A stretch of 64,000 nucleotides of DNA from SABY01 sp964523795 (GCA_964523795.1 CAZGAO010000007.1:29851-93850); one strand, 5' to 3'; counted from the first letter of the stretch, positions 51,559 through 60,049 are shown. Notes: a model not told the origin generated them from the letters alone. Made by a program: numbers and translations.

Positions 51559-51964
51559 ACTTCCAAGCCGGGTTAGCAGCTCCGGAAATCATAATTTGAG
51601 TAAGATCAACCAATAATCGCCCCTCTAAATCCCTAATATTGGTAGTTTTATATTGATTGCCTGTGAAAACATAGCTAATGGCGCTATCGCAAACATACAT
51701 CAGGCCATCCTCCTTTTGAGTGTTTTCCCACGGCTCATCATCAATCATCATATTATTTCGGTCTTTGTGATTTTTATAAAATTTGTCCGTAGATACAAAC
51801 CCATCTTTTTGTCGAAAATTAAAAACCATTTTTTTACCATGCCGGTGTTGATGCTTGTAAGCCGGTTTTTTTTCATTTTGAAAATGTTGTGATCCGGATT
51901 GTGCAAATAAAACAGTGCTTGTTATGGCAAAGAGCACGGAAAAGAGAAAATATTTAATTTTCAT
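51557..51964 (-). CDS. Secreted basic protein of unknown function
   Basis: The 135-residue product has a signal peptide (MKIKYFLFSVLFAITSTVLFAQ). The first half of the mature protein is rich in His, Lys and Gln (KKPAYKHQHRHGKKM), a possible metal- or polyanion-binding stretch. The second half has no recognisable domain. Start at 51964; a Met ten codons upstream would disrupt the signal peptide. Its stop codon belongs to the palindrome that separates it from rnfA. Confidence 0.65.
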   Translation of the reverse strand: MKIKYFLFSVLFAITSTVLFAQSGSQHFQNEKKPAYKHQHRHGKKMVFNFRQKDGFVSTDKFYKNHKDRNNMMIDDEPWENTQKEDGLMYVCDSAISYVFTGNQYKTTNIRDLEGRLLVDLTQIMISGAANPAWK

Positions 51965-52016
51965 TGCTTTCTGGTTTTTTGGTTTACTGGACAAGTAATA
52001 GGTAAAATAATGTTTC

Positions 52017-52049
52017 AGTCAGGGCTTGACTTTGAGTCAAACCCTGACT
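52017..52049. repeat. Intergenic palindrome
   Basis: Arms AGTCAGGGCTTGACT and AGTCAAACCCTGACT around TTG; identical to the copy at 19390-19422. It sits 11 bases beyond the stop of the ClC gene. Confidence 0.85.
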
Positions 52050-52059
52050 TCAAACTACC

Positions 52060-53823
52060 TTAATCCATCGACACATCTTTGAGGGTTTGGCGGTAGGCCT
52101 TGAAAATTGAGGCTCGCGAAACAAAACCAATGTATTTGCCCTGATCCACCACCGGGATATTGTAATAGCCCGTTTGTCGGAATTTGTCCATCACACTTTC
52201 CATCGGTTCATCGATCGAAACCATAGCCTTAGCCTCCAAAATGTAGGCAGATACCGGCACTTTGTGTTTTTCGCTGTGGAACATGTCCTTGCGAATATCA
52301 TCCATATCTATCAAACCCAAATAAGTACCATCGTTATCCACCACCGGAAAAATATTACGGTTCGACTTCTCTATCAATTTAGTAAGATCGCCCAGCGTGC
52401 GGTCGGGAGTAATGCTCAGCAAATCGGTGTCGATCACTTTTTTAACATTAAGGAGGGTAAGCACAGTTTTATCCTTGTCGTGGGTAATAAGGTCGCCGTT
52501 GGCCGCCAGTTGTTTGGTAAAGATAGAATGCGGGCTAAATATTTTGATGGTGATAAACGAGATAGCGGTGGTGAGCATCAAGGGCACGATCAATTCGTAG
52601 CCATTGGTCATTTCGGCAATCAGAAAGATGGCGGTAAGCGGGGCATGCAGCACGCCACCCAGCACGCCGGCCATGCCTACCAGCGTAAAGTTGCCCTCGT
52701 GCAGCGGGTCGATGTAGCCCAGGTTGTTGATGCCGCGCGAAAGCGTAAAGCCGGTTAGGCCGCCCATAACCGCTGCCGGAGCAAATATTCCGCCAATACC
52801 GCCAGCCTCGGTGGTAAGCGTAGTGGCGATAATTTTGGTAACGATAAGCAGAACAAGAAAGAGCACAAATATCCACGAAACATCGCGATACTCGTACAAT
52901 GCAGTATTGGTGAGCAATTGATCCGATTGCCCGGTCATAATCAGTTTGATGGCCTGATAGCCCTCGCCGTAAAGCGGTGGCAACAAAAAGATGAGGATAC
53001 CCAAGGCCAAGCCACCCACGACCAGGCGTTTGAAAACGCCATCAATTCGTTTGAATTTAGCTTGAATGTATCCGTGCATCCAGCTAAAATAAAGTGATAC
53101 CAGTCCGCATAAAATGCCCAGCAAAATAAAATAATGCACATCGGTAACTTCAAAAGGCTGGCTAACCGAAAAGTGGATGAGAATGTCTTCGGCCAGCAGC
53201 AGCTTGGTGGTGATGGCGCCCGTTACCGAGGCAATAAGCAGTGGGATGATGGAGGCGGTTGTTAAATCGAGCATTAGCACTTCGAGGCTAAAGATTACAG
53301 CGGCGATGGGTGTGGTAAAGATGGAGGCCATGGCTCCCGCAGCTCCGCAGCCAATAAGCAGGGTGGTGTTTTTGTAATTGAGCCTTAGACCCTGGCCAAG
53401 CCCTGAGCCAATAGATGCACCTGCTGAAATAATGGGCGACTCCAACCCGATAGACCCACCAAAGCCTGCTGTTAACGAGCCTCCCAGCAGCGATGAGAAA
53501 AACTTGTGCCGCTTCATTTTGCCATCCAGGCGCGAGATAACGTAGAGGATGCGGGGAATTCCATGTTCGGACGAATCTTTGATTACATATCTTACCAAAA
53601 AAACTGCTGCAGCAATGCCAAGTCCCGGATACAGCACGTACCAAATATTTTGGCTGGAGATGGAGAAAAATCCGGTTAAGACATCTTTGATGTAAAAAAC
53701 AAAAATCTTCAAGAGGTAGGATGACAGTCCGGCACTAAGGCCAATAATCATACTAAGGAATATGACAAAATAATTGTCGGGGATATTTTTTACCCGCCAA
53801 ATCAAAAACCTGCCAATGGTCAT
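52060..53823 (-). CDS. ClC chloride channel/antiporter with CBS pair
   Basis: The 587-residue product contains a ClC channel domain (about 1-430) with the selectivity motifs SEHGIPR (GxGIP-like), GSIGLESPIISAG with the gating Glu, and GIFAPAAVMGG (GxFxP). Two CBS domains follow (about 445-580; LEKSNRNIFPVVDNDG and FRQTGYYNIPVVDQGK), typical of bacterial ClC regulators of gating. It moves Cl- or exchanges Cl-/H+. The Met at 53823 (MTIGRFLIW) is preferred to a Met 29 codons upstream, which lies in the divergent pyrG promoter region. Confidence 0.9.
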   Translation of the reverse strand: MTIGRFLIWRVKNIPDNYFVIFLSMIIGLSAGLSSYLLKIFVFYIKDVLTGFFSISSQNIWYVLYPGLGIAAAVFLVRYVIKDSSEHGIPRILYVISRLDGKMKRHKFFSSLLGGSLTAGFGGSIGLESPIISAGASIGSGLGQGLRLNYKNTTLLIGCGAAGAMASIFTTPIAAVIFSLEVLMLDLTTASIIPLLIASVTGAITTKLLLAEDILIHFSVSQPFEVTDVHYFILLGILCGLVSLYFSWMHGYIQAKFKRIDGVFKRLVVGGLALGILIFLLPPLYGEGYQAIKLIMTGQSDQLLTNTALYEYRDVSWIFVLFLVLLIVTKIIATTLTTEAGGIGGIFAPAAVMGGLTGFTLSRGINNLGYIDPLHEGNFTLVGMAGVLGGVLHAPLTAIFLIAEMTNGYELIVPLMLTTAISFITIKIFSPHSIFTKQLAANGDLITHDKDKTVLTLLNVKKVIDTDLLSITPDRTLGDLTKLIEKSNRNIFPVVDNDGTYLGLIDMDDIRKDMFHSEKHKVPVSAYILEAKAMVSIDEPMESVMDKFRQTGYYNIPVVDQGKYIGFVSRASIFKAYRQTLKDVSMD

Positions 53824-53894
53824 CTTTAATTTCACGCTGTGAAAATAATTAAAAAATTTGACCAGCAAAGCAAATTGGGGTGATACAAAAAAAT

Positions 53895-53902
53895 TACCTT
53901 TG
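53895..53902 (+). promoter_or_regulatory. -7 box of pyrG
   Basis: TACCTTTG matches TAnnTTTG 95 bases before the pyrG start, in the gap between divergent genes. Confidence 0.6.
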
Positions 53903-53997
53903 CATCCCATAAAATAGTGCTTGAGTTGGATTGTTAGTTTCCGCGTATTTTTTTTACCAAAACATTCAGCCTTTTTTTTAACATCAAGATCTTTATT

Positions 53998-55617
53998 ATG
54001 GGAAAAACCAAGTATATTTTCGTTACCGGCGGCGTAACTTCCAGCCTGGGCAAGGGCATTATTTCAGCATCGTTGGGCAAACTGCTGCAAGCCAGAGGCT
54101 ACACCGTTACTATCCAAAAACTCGATCCCTACATCAACATCGACCCGGGCACCCTCAATCCCTACGAGCATGGCGAATGTTATGTAACCGAAGACGGTGC
54201 CGAAACAGACCTCGATCTGGGGCACTACGAGCGTTTTTCGGATACGCGCACTTCGCAGGAAAACAACGTTACTACCGGAAAGATTTATCAGGCGGTGATT
54301 AACAAAGAACGGCGGGGCGATTATCTGGGTTCTACCGTGCAGGTAATCCCGCATATCACCGATGAAATTAAATATCGGGTTAAACTTTTAGGAAATAAAG
54401 GCAACTACGACTTTGTGATTACCGAAATTGGCGGTACCGTGGGCGATATCGAATCGCTGCCCTACATCGAGGCGGTACGGCAGATGCGCTGGGAGATGCT
54501 GGGTAACAGTGTGGTGATACACCTTACCCTGGTTCCCTACCTTGCAGCAGCGCAGGAGCTAAAAACCAAACCCACCCAGCACTCCGTCAAAACCATGCTC
54601 GAACAAGGCGTACAGCCCGACATCATTGTTTGCCGTACCGAGATGCCATTGACCAATGTGCTGAAATCGAAGATAGCCTTGTTTTGTAATGTGGATGTGG
54701 CTTCGGTAATCGAGTCGATTGATGTGGAAACGATTTACGATGTGCCCCTGCGCATGCTCGATGAAAAGCTGGACGTGGAAGTTTTGAAAAAACTTAAATT
54801 GCCCATTGGCGAAGAACCGGAACTAAAAAAATGGAAGGCCTTTTTGGATAAATTCAAAAACCCTTCCTCCGAAGTTACCATAGGCCTGGTGGGAAAATAT
54901 GTAGAGCTAAAAGATGCCTACAAATCCATCATCGAATCCTTTATTCACGCAGGCACCGAAAACGACTGCAAGGTTAACCTGCGCATGATCCATTCCGAAG
55001 AAATCGAAGAGCTGGGAATTGTAAACCAGTTCGAGGGGCTGGATGGAATTCTGGTTGCGCCAGGCTTTGGCTCCAGAGGTATCGAAGGAAAGATTACAAG
55101 CATCACTTACGCCCGCGAAAACAAAATTCCATTTTTGGGGATATGCCTGGGTATGCAATGCGCCGTCATCGAATTTGGACGCAATGTGCTGGGCTTCGAC
55201 AAGGCCAACTCCACTGAATTCAACAGCAAAACACCCTATCCCGTCATCGACATGATGGAAGGGCAGAAAAAAATCTCCGGTCTTGGTGGCACCATGCGTC
55301 TGGGTAGTTTCGACTGCACCATAAAACCAAATACGCTTGCTGCCGGTATTTATGGCAAAAAGGAAATTGCCGAACGTCATCGCCACCGCTACGAATTCAA
55401 CAATCAGTATCTCGACGAATATCGCGATGCCGGCATGACAGAGTCAGGTATTAATGCGCAGGGCGGATTGGTGGAGATCGTCGAAATCAAAGACCACCCG
55501 TGGTTTGTGGGCGTGCAGTTTCATCCCGAATACAAAAGCACCGTTGCCAACCCTCACCCCCTGTTTATCCAGTTTGTGAAAGCGGCGATGGCTTATCATG
55601 ATAGTCAGTTAAAATAG
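53998..55617 (+). CDS. pyrG: CTP synthase
   Basis: The 539-residue enzyme makes CTP from UTP, ATP and glutamine. The synthetase domain has FVTGGVTSSLGKGIISASLG and DPYINIDPGTLNPYEHGE; the glutamine amidotransferase domain has GICLGMQCAVIEF with nucleophile Cys383 and the His/Glu pair in VQFHPEYKS near the C-terminus. All key residues are intact and the length is standard. Its TAG stop abuts a MITE-like element. Confidence 0.97.
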   Translation: MGKTKYIFVTGGVTSSLGKGIISASLGKLLQARGYTVTIQKLDPYINIDPGTLNPYEHGECYVTEDGAETDLDLGHYERFSDTRTSQENNVTTGKIYQAVINKERRGDYLGSTVQVIPHITDEIKYRVKLLGNKGNYDFVITEIGGTVGDIESLPYIEAVRQMRWEMLGNSVVIHLTLVPYLAAAQELKTKPTQHSVKTMLEQGVQPDIIVCRTEMPLTNVLKSKIALFCNVDVASVIESIDVETIYDVPLRMLDEKLDVEVLKKLKLPIGEEPELKKWKAFLDKFKNPSSEVTIGLVGKYVELKDAYKSIIESFIHAGTENDCKVNLRMIHSEEIEELGIVNQFEGLDGILVAPGFGSRGIEGKITSITYARENKIPFLGICLGMQCAVIEFGRNVLGFDKANSTEFNSKTPYPVIDMMEGQKKISGLGGTMRLGSFDCTIKPNTLAAGIYGKKEIAERHRHRYEFNNQYLDEYRDAGMTESGINAQGGLVEIVEIKDHPWFVGVQFHPEYKSTVANPHPLFIQFVKAAMAYHDSQLK

Positions 55618-55843
55618 ATAGTGTCTGTCCATAAAGTCGATGTTTTTTGATTTAAGATTGAAGATTAATGCCGAGCTACGCTCGTGCATCCACGAAAAGA
55701 AATAAAAATTAAAAATTTTTGACTTTTCGGGACGATCGGAGATTTTAGACAGTGCTGAATATCACATACATCTAAAATCTAAATTCTACAATCTTAAATC
55801 TTATATTTTTCTAACTATTGTCCTTAATGAGACCCTTTTTTAG
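55613..55843. mobile_element. MITE-like element, type B, copy 4
   Basis: Left end ATAGTGTCTGTCCATAAAGTC, right end (inverted) AAAAAAGGGTCTCATTAAGG. Interior: TTTTTTGATTTAAGATTG, GCCGAGCTACGCTCGTGC, a CGAAAAG...CTTTTCG stem, GGAGATTTTAGACAGTGCTG and ACATCTAAAATCTAAATTC. Relative to copy 1 the CGAAAA module lies before the AGATTTTAG module, so part of the interior is inverted. It starts at the pyrG stop and its right end encodes the last codons of the convergent gene. Confidence 0.8.
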
Positions 55844-56177
55844 TAAACGGCTTATCCGAAATAAATATTAGATACCTGGCCAAAAAGATGGCTCCTGCAG
55901 AAGTGCTCAAATGCCAAAGCCAGCGGGTGCCGCTGGGTAACAAGGGCGGCCTGAAATCATCGGCGAAGCGGAAGAATAAAGCCAGCCCCAGAAAAACGCC
56001 TCCAAGCAGCAATTGCCGGAAGTGGGAAAAACGACTTCTTAATAATACGATCAGGGCGGGCGCAAAAATCATAAACCCGGCGAGTGATGAAAAGGCATTC
56101 CAGGGTTCAACAATCAGATGGTCGAAATCTGTTTCAAAATACAGGGGGCCGCCATCGGCCAATCGGGTAGAATTCAT
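55824..56177 (-). CDS. Ceramidase-like (CREST family) short membrane protein
   Basis: The 117-residue product has three membrane segments. HLIVEPWNAFSSLAGFM near residue 20 matches the conserved opening of bacterial members of the alkaline ceramidase/CREST superfamily, and PPLLPSGTRWLWHLSTSAGA matches the GTHWLWHxxxA segment, but with Arg in place of the first His. Only half of a typical seven-helix CREST protein is present, so it may be a short lineage-specific form or a decayed gene. The last seven codons (TKKGSH and stop) lie in the terminal repeat of the adjacent element, so its native end has been replaced. Confidence 0.6.
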   Translation of the reverse strand: MNSTRLADGGPLYFETDFDHLIVEPWNAFSSLAGFMIFAPALIVLLRSRFSHFRQLLLGGVFLGLALFFRFADDFRPPLLPSGTRWLWHLSTSAGAIFLARYLIFISDKPFTKKGSH

Positions 56178-56294
56178 AATAAAGCAAGTCTTTTGGGGGA
56201 AACAACAGAAAATGTGGATTGTTAGCCAACCGCATTCGCTTTTCTTAAATTTCCTCTCCGGAACTTATTTTTGAAAACTCCACCTTTGTATGTG

Positions 56295-57410
56295 CTATTT
56301 TTTTAGCTTCATTATTTCCGGAACAATGTATTCGTCCAATAATTTGGTTGTTTGCTTATGCGATTCCATTCCTCCGTTAAAAAATGTGCTCGTTAAAACG
56401 ACCACCAAATCTAATTCCGGGAATACTGCAATTTTATTTCCCCCGGTTCCCGACATAAAATATGCCCGCTCTTTATTTTCATTTCCAAATTTAGACAACC
56501 ACCATAAGTAACCATATTCATAATCAAACATTCCTACCTCTGCGTGAGGTTCGGTAGAGCTTTTAACAAATTCTTCCGAAATTAATTGCTCATTATTCCA
56601 TCTTCCATGGTTTAAGTATAGCTGTCCGATTTTGAGCAAATCCCTGCTTTTTAGTCCAAGACCTCCACCTGTCATCGGAAGCCCGGTTGGCGTAATTTGC
56701 CAATGATAGTCGTTAATCCCTAATTTAGAGAAGATTGCTTTTTCTGCATATTTTTCTAATGAACCCGAAACGTGGTCAATAATATCGCCTAAAACAACAA
56801 CACCAGCAGTACAATAACTGTAACTACGGCCATACTTTGAGTCTTCTGGTTTTGTTTTCCATTCGGGAAATCCTTTGATAGGTAAGTCCCAATAGAATTT
56901 AACCCAATCTTCAATAATGTACATTTTTTCTTCCTGTCCTCGTGAGTTTTGATCCCAGTCATCACATTCTAAAATCGATGACATTGTAAGTAAATCTTCA
57001 ATGGTTATTTCGTATTTTCGGGGGTCAGGGTTTTGCAAGTGCTCAATCTTTGAAAAATCAGATGCTTTTTCGTTTACCGATTTTATTAATCCGTCCTGAA
57101 TTAAAGTTCCAATAAGAGTCCCTGTTATTGTTTTTGTGGCAGAACGCGTATTATGTTTGGTGTCAGCATTATTGTCGTTGTAATAGTTTTCAAAAATCAC
57201 TTTCCCGTCATGGGCAATTACGATGCTTGAAATCTGCTTGAAGTCGCTAGAAGAAACAAGGCTATCCATTTTTTCGATTGTCTTATTGCCTAAAAGTTGG
57301 TTTTCGGTTTTCCATCCGTCATTGGTTTGTTTTGGATCGAAAGGATCGTTTTGTGCTGCTAGTGCTAAGCTAATAATTGTAAATAAAATCAGCAGTTTTG
57401 CATGTTTCAT
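56295..57410 (-). CDS. Serine hydrolase of the beta-lactamase/DD-peptidase fold
   Basis: The 371-residue product has a signal peptide ending at LALAAQ and the class C-like penicillin-binding fold: SATK with Ser90 and Lys93, SYCTAGVVVLG in place of the usual YxN loop and MSGTGGNKIAVFP near the C-terminus in place of KTG (GTGGN). Such proteins are esterases, peptidases or lactamase relatives in the periplasm. It is isolated and slightly AT-rich. Substrate unknown. Confidence 0.85.
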   Translation of the reverse strand: MKHAKLLILFTIISLALAAQNDPFDPKQTNDGWKTENQLLGNKTIEKMDSLVSSSDFKQISSIVIAHDGKVIFENYYNDNNADTKHNTRSATKTITGTLIGTLIQDGLIKSVNEKASDFSKIEHLQNPDPRKYEITIEDLLTMSSILECDDWDQNSRGQEEKMYIIEDWVKFYWDLPIKGFPEWKTKPEDSKYGRSYSYCTAGVVVLGDIIDHVSGSLEKYAEKAIFSKLGINDYHWQITPTGLPMTGGGLGLKSRDLLKIGQLYLNHGRWNNEQLISEEFVKSSTEPHAEVGMFDYEYGYLWWLSKFGNENKERAYFMSGTGGNKIAVFPELDLVVVLTSTFFNGGMESHKQTTKLLDEYIVPEIMKLKK

Positions 57411-57530
57411 TTTGATTGTCTGATTGATGAATATCTATATAAAACGGTAATTGCAATTTTTGACAAGCCAAAGATAAGTTAAACACACAAATAAAAACAG
57501 GTGTGGGCTTTATTTTTTCCGTTTCTTTTT

Positions 57531-57992
57531 TTATTTCCCAAATAGTTCTTCGAGTGCTTTATGGCGGTAATCAAAAATCTCAGCTAATTTTTTCCTAATC
57601 AGTATTCTGTTGGCGATACTTCCTAAAAAGCCAAAAGGCGGCTGATAGCTAACGATGTCCGACATTACAGTTCCGTTTTGCCTAGCTTCTAAAAAATGCT
57701 GATGATGCCATAATTTATAAGGCCCAACCCGCTGTTCATCCACAAAGTACTTTTGATGCCTGATATGTGTAATTTCTGTAAGCCAGGTAGTCTTGATACC
57801 CAAGACCGGAGAAACTTTGTAGCTAATAATCATGCCTTCGTACATTTCTTCCTGCAGGTCTTTTGAAGTAATATCAAAGCCCATATAATCCGGTGTGATT
57901 TCCTTAAGGTTTTTAGGGTTAGAAATAAAATCCCATAATTTCCCGATAGGTTGCTTAAAACTCTGCTGCCGCTTAAACTGATAAACTCCCAT
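57531..57992 (-). CDS. SRPBCC family ligand-binding protein
   Basis: The 153-residue product has the START/SRPBCC cradle: FKQPIGKLWDFISNPKNLKEITPDYM at the N-terminus, a run of beta strands (VLGIKTTWLTEITHI, HHQHFLEARQNGTVMSDIVSY) and a C-terminal helix (FDYRHKALEELFGK). This subgroup (similar to DUF2505/YfiR-type cell-division-inhibitor-like proteins named after SRPBCC) binds a hydrophobic ligand; the ligand is unknown. A 138-base gap separates it from the serine hydrolase. Confidence 0.8.
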   Translation of the reverse strand: MGVYQFKRQQSFKQPIGKLWDFISNPKNLKEITPDYMGFDITSKDLQEEMYEGMIISYKVSPVLGIKTTWLTEITHIRHQKYFVDEQRVGPYKLWHHQHFLEARQNGTVMSDIVSYQPPFGFLGSIANRILIRKKLAEIFDYRHKALEELFGK

Positions 57993-58252
57993 TTTAATTT
58001 TCCCTTTTTAATAATTTATGCTCAAAACATGCAAGTTATACAAATATTGCTCGTAGCCGTTCATTTAAGCATTGTTTTTTTGGATTGGGCAATGAGATGC
58101 GCATTTTAAATTGTGTAAGCGATCCTAAAGCAAACTTTACAAGTATGCAGCGGTATGTAAATCATTTTATCTTTCTACACTGAGTTTAAAATACAACAAG
58201 TAACAGCAGGAATAATTTTCAATTTTTAAAATAATAACAAGAGACAAATTAT

Positions 58253-58571
58253 ATGAATACATCTAACGGAATAAATCAAATCAAAAAGTCGGCTATCCAC
58301 GAAATGACCCGTTTATCAATACAATATGATGATTTGGCATTTTTTATCGTGGGCAAAACCTACCACCGGAGATCCAAAACACATCAATTATGCTTTTGTT
58401 GAAGCCATCAATAAAGGATTGACAGGATGGAAAAAAAATTTAGTAAAAAAAGGAGGTAATGAAAGAATAGGACAACGAATCTTATTGGCAAGTTCAATAT
58501 CGCAAGATGGGCATAGATGTTTGCTTTTCGAGTTGGCCTTAACTTTTTGCGGATTTGGGGAGACCTGGTAA
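58253..58571 (+). pseudogene. Aminotransferase 5' fragment, frameshifted and joined to a permease fragment
   Basis: The first 80 bases (MNTSNGINQIKKSAIHEMTR...) are nearly identical to the gene start at 63921, including the ribosome-site region. After LAF an extra T in a six-T run (58332-58340 region) shifts the frame; with five T the reading continues AFLSWAKPTTGDPKHINYAFVEAI, a class I/II aminotransferase N-terminus. After about 60 codons it changes to unrelated sequence, in which LASSISQDGH (about 58487-58516) matches LLASSISQDGH of the exporter gene at 61410-61440. It is a rearranged remnant of genes that also exist further right. Confidence 0.75.
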
Positions 58572-58610
58572 ATTATCTGTAAATTATCCGTATTATTACC
58601 TAAAATGTTT

Positions 58611-58618
58611 TATTTTTG
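58611..58618 (+). promoter_or_regulatory. -7 box before the transposase remnant
   Basis: TATTTTTG fits TAnnTTTG but is only four bases from the ATG at 58623, as at rdgB. It may be chance in AT-rich DNA. Confidence 0.3.
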
Positions 58619-58622
58619 CATT

Positions 58623-59063
58623 ATGAATTTATCTGAATTTTATAGGTGTTTTCCTGATGAATTAACCTGCTCTCAAATATTAAGATGTATTAGAGAGGAG
58701 GCCGGTATTATTTGCAAAAAGTGTGGAAGTATTGAGCACTATTGGAAAAATGATAAGAAGAGTTTTGAATGTAAAGCATGTAATTATCGAACATCACTTA
58801 AAAATGGGACTATTATAGAAAACAGTAATTTGCCATTAAAGTATTGGTTAACGACCATAGCCTATTTGAATATAATAGGTGAAAAAATATCAGCACTTAA
58901 ACTTCAAAAAGAACTTGGGCATAAACGCTATGAACCCATTTGGTCTATGTTGAAAAAAATAAAAAATATTTCTGAAGCTGATAATTTCCTCTATAAAATA
59001 ACAGATTATATTCAAGTAGATGAAAATGGAATTAAATATATAGATAATTATAATTCGCAATAA
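58623..59063 (+). pseudogene. Truncated IS1595-family transposase
   Basis: The 146 residues cover the N-terminal half of an IS1595-type transposase: MNLSEFYRCFPDE, a zinc ribbon with Cys31, Cys34, Cys50 and Cys53, and LQKELGHKRYEPIWSMLKKI. The frame ends soon after the region where the first catalytic Asp would be (IQVDENGI); the usual protein is about 300 residues. No terminal repeats are seen. It marks past transposition at the left edge of the AT-rich region. Confidence 0.8.
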
Positions 59064-59117
59064 AAGATATGCTATTTATTAAACCGGTTTTATAGTATTA
59101 AAAAATGGAGATGTATT

Positions 59118-59255
59118 ATGATTACAAAGGAGCAAAAAGAAAAATTAGCGCAAGAGAGCAAAAAAATCGCTGACAATATTAGCCAGATTAAGCACCGTAT
59201 CGTTATTGAAATCGAAAGAATTTTCGACAACAAATTAAAAGATGAAACAGCTTAA
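59118..59255 (+). CDS. 45-residue helical protein
   Basis: A small frame with a GGAG ribosome site (59107-59110) encodes a strongly helical, charged peptide (MITKEQKEKLAQESKKIADN, then SQIKHRIVIEIERIFDNKL). It overlaps the start of the truncated glycosylase gene by 14 bases, an arrangement typical of a real coupled gene. No family is recognised. It may be a small partner protein; expression is not shown. Confidence 0.5.
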   Translation: MITKEQKEKLAQESKKIADNISQIKHRIVIEIERIFDNKLKDETA

Positions 59256-59541
59256 CCTATACGAAAAACAAGAATCGCTTGACGTGCTCAATTACCAGAT
59301 TAGGGCTTGCAAAAAATGTAGCTTATCGGCTAGCCGAAAACATGCGCTTACCGGCGAAGGGAACGTTGGTGCCCGTATCATGTTTATTGCACTTTCGCCG
59401 GGAGCAAAAGAAGACATACAAAACAGGATGTTTGTTGGCCCTTCCGGCCAGGTTTTTAATAAATTATTACATGAATCCGGAATTGATAGGTCATCGGTAT
59501 TTATGACCAATTTAGTTAAATGCATATTACCAAAAAAATGA
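59242..59541 (+). pseudogene. Uracil-DNA glycosylase family 4, truncated
   Basis: The 99 residues match the N-terminal half of type 4/5 uracil-DNA glycosylases: CKKCSLSASRKHALTGEG (two Cys of the 4Fe-4S site), MFIALSPGAKEDIQNRMFVG with the GxxPGxxED catalytic motif, PSGQVFNKLLHESGIDRSS and MTNLVKC. The frame then ends at CILPKK, where intact enzymes continue into NR-P and a further 90-100 residues including the second motif (HP..L). The truncation follows an A-run (CCAAAAAAATGA), and the next sequence is unrelated AT-rich DNA, so it is probably non-functional. Confidence 0.8.
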
Positions 59542-59575
59542 ATACATATTAAATAATTACTTTAAAATTTATAAA

Positions 59576-59812
59576 ATGACAAATTTAAGAAGAAACAGTG
59601 GTACAGGTCAGGGAAAAGGCCTTGGAAGCGGCGGTGGCCTCGGAAGAAACAAAGGTGGCGGATACAGTGTTGGAGGGTATTGCGTATGTGCTAAATGCGG
59701 TGCAAAAGTTCAACATCAACAGGGTGTTAAATGTACAACACTAAAATGCCCTGATTGCGGACATACAATGATAAGAGAAGAGTTGTTGAATGATAAGCGT
59801 TCCAAAGATTAA
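59576..59812 (+). CDS. Gly-rich zinc-ribbon small protein
   Basis: The 78-residue product starts with a Gly/Arg/Lys-rich region (residues 8-35) and continues with a six-Cys zinc ribbon (Cys36, 38, 41, 53, 58, 61; CVCAKCG and CPDCG). Similar small proteins occur in anaerobes beside NifX/NifB-type and metal-transport genes; the function is not established. It is intact and AT-rich like the island, and is followed by a MITE-like element. Confidence 0.75.
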   Translation: MTNLRRNSGTGQGKGLGSGGGLGRNKGGGYSVGGYCVCAKCGAKVQHQQGVKCTTLKCPDCGHTMIREELLNDKRSKD

Positions 59813-59833
59813 AGGAATTTTATTTTCTATCTT

Positions 59834-60049
59834 ACTAATTGGTATCTGTCTTTTTAGTCGGGTTTTTGAATTATCAATAGCCCTGTCCTTTAGGGCAGGG
59901 ATTGAATTGAAAGGATGAAAAACCCCCGCGATTCCGCAACGCCTGCGGCGTTGCGGAATCGCGGGGGATGTAAGGCCAAGCTCATTTTCCCCGGGTTAAA
60001 ACCCGGGGCTATTCATAAGTGCCGACTTTAAAGACAGACTCTAATTAGT
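59834..60049. mobile_element. MITE-like element, type A, copy 3
   Basis: Left end ACTAATTGGTATCTGTCTTT, right end (inverted) CTAATTAGAGTCTGTCTTTA. Type A interior with AGCCCTGTCCTTTAGGGCAGGG, CCCGCGATTCCGCAACGCC / GGCGTTGCGGAATCGCGGG and CCCCGGGTTAAAACCCGGGG. Interior order matches copy 2 and is opposite to copy 1. It lies 21 bases after a stop codon and 31 before the next gene. Confidence 0.85.
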
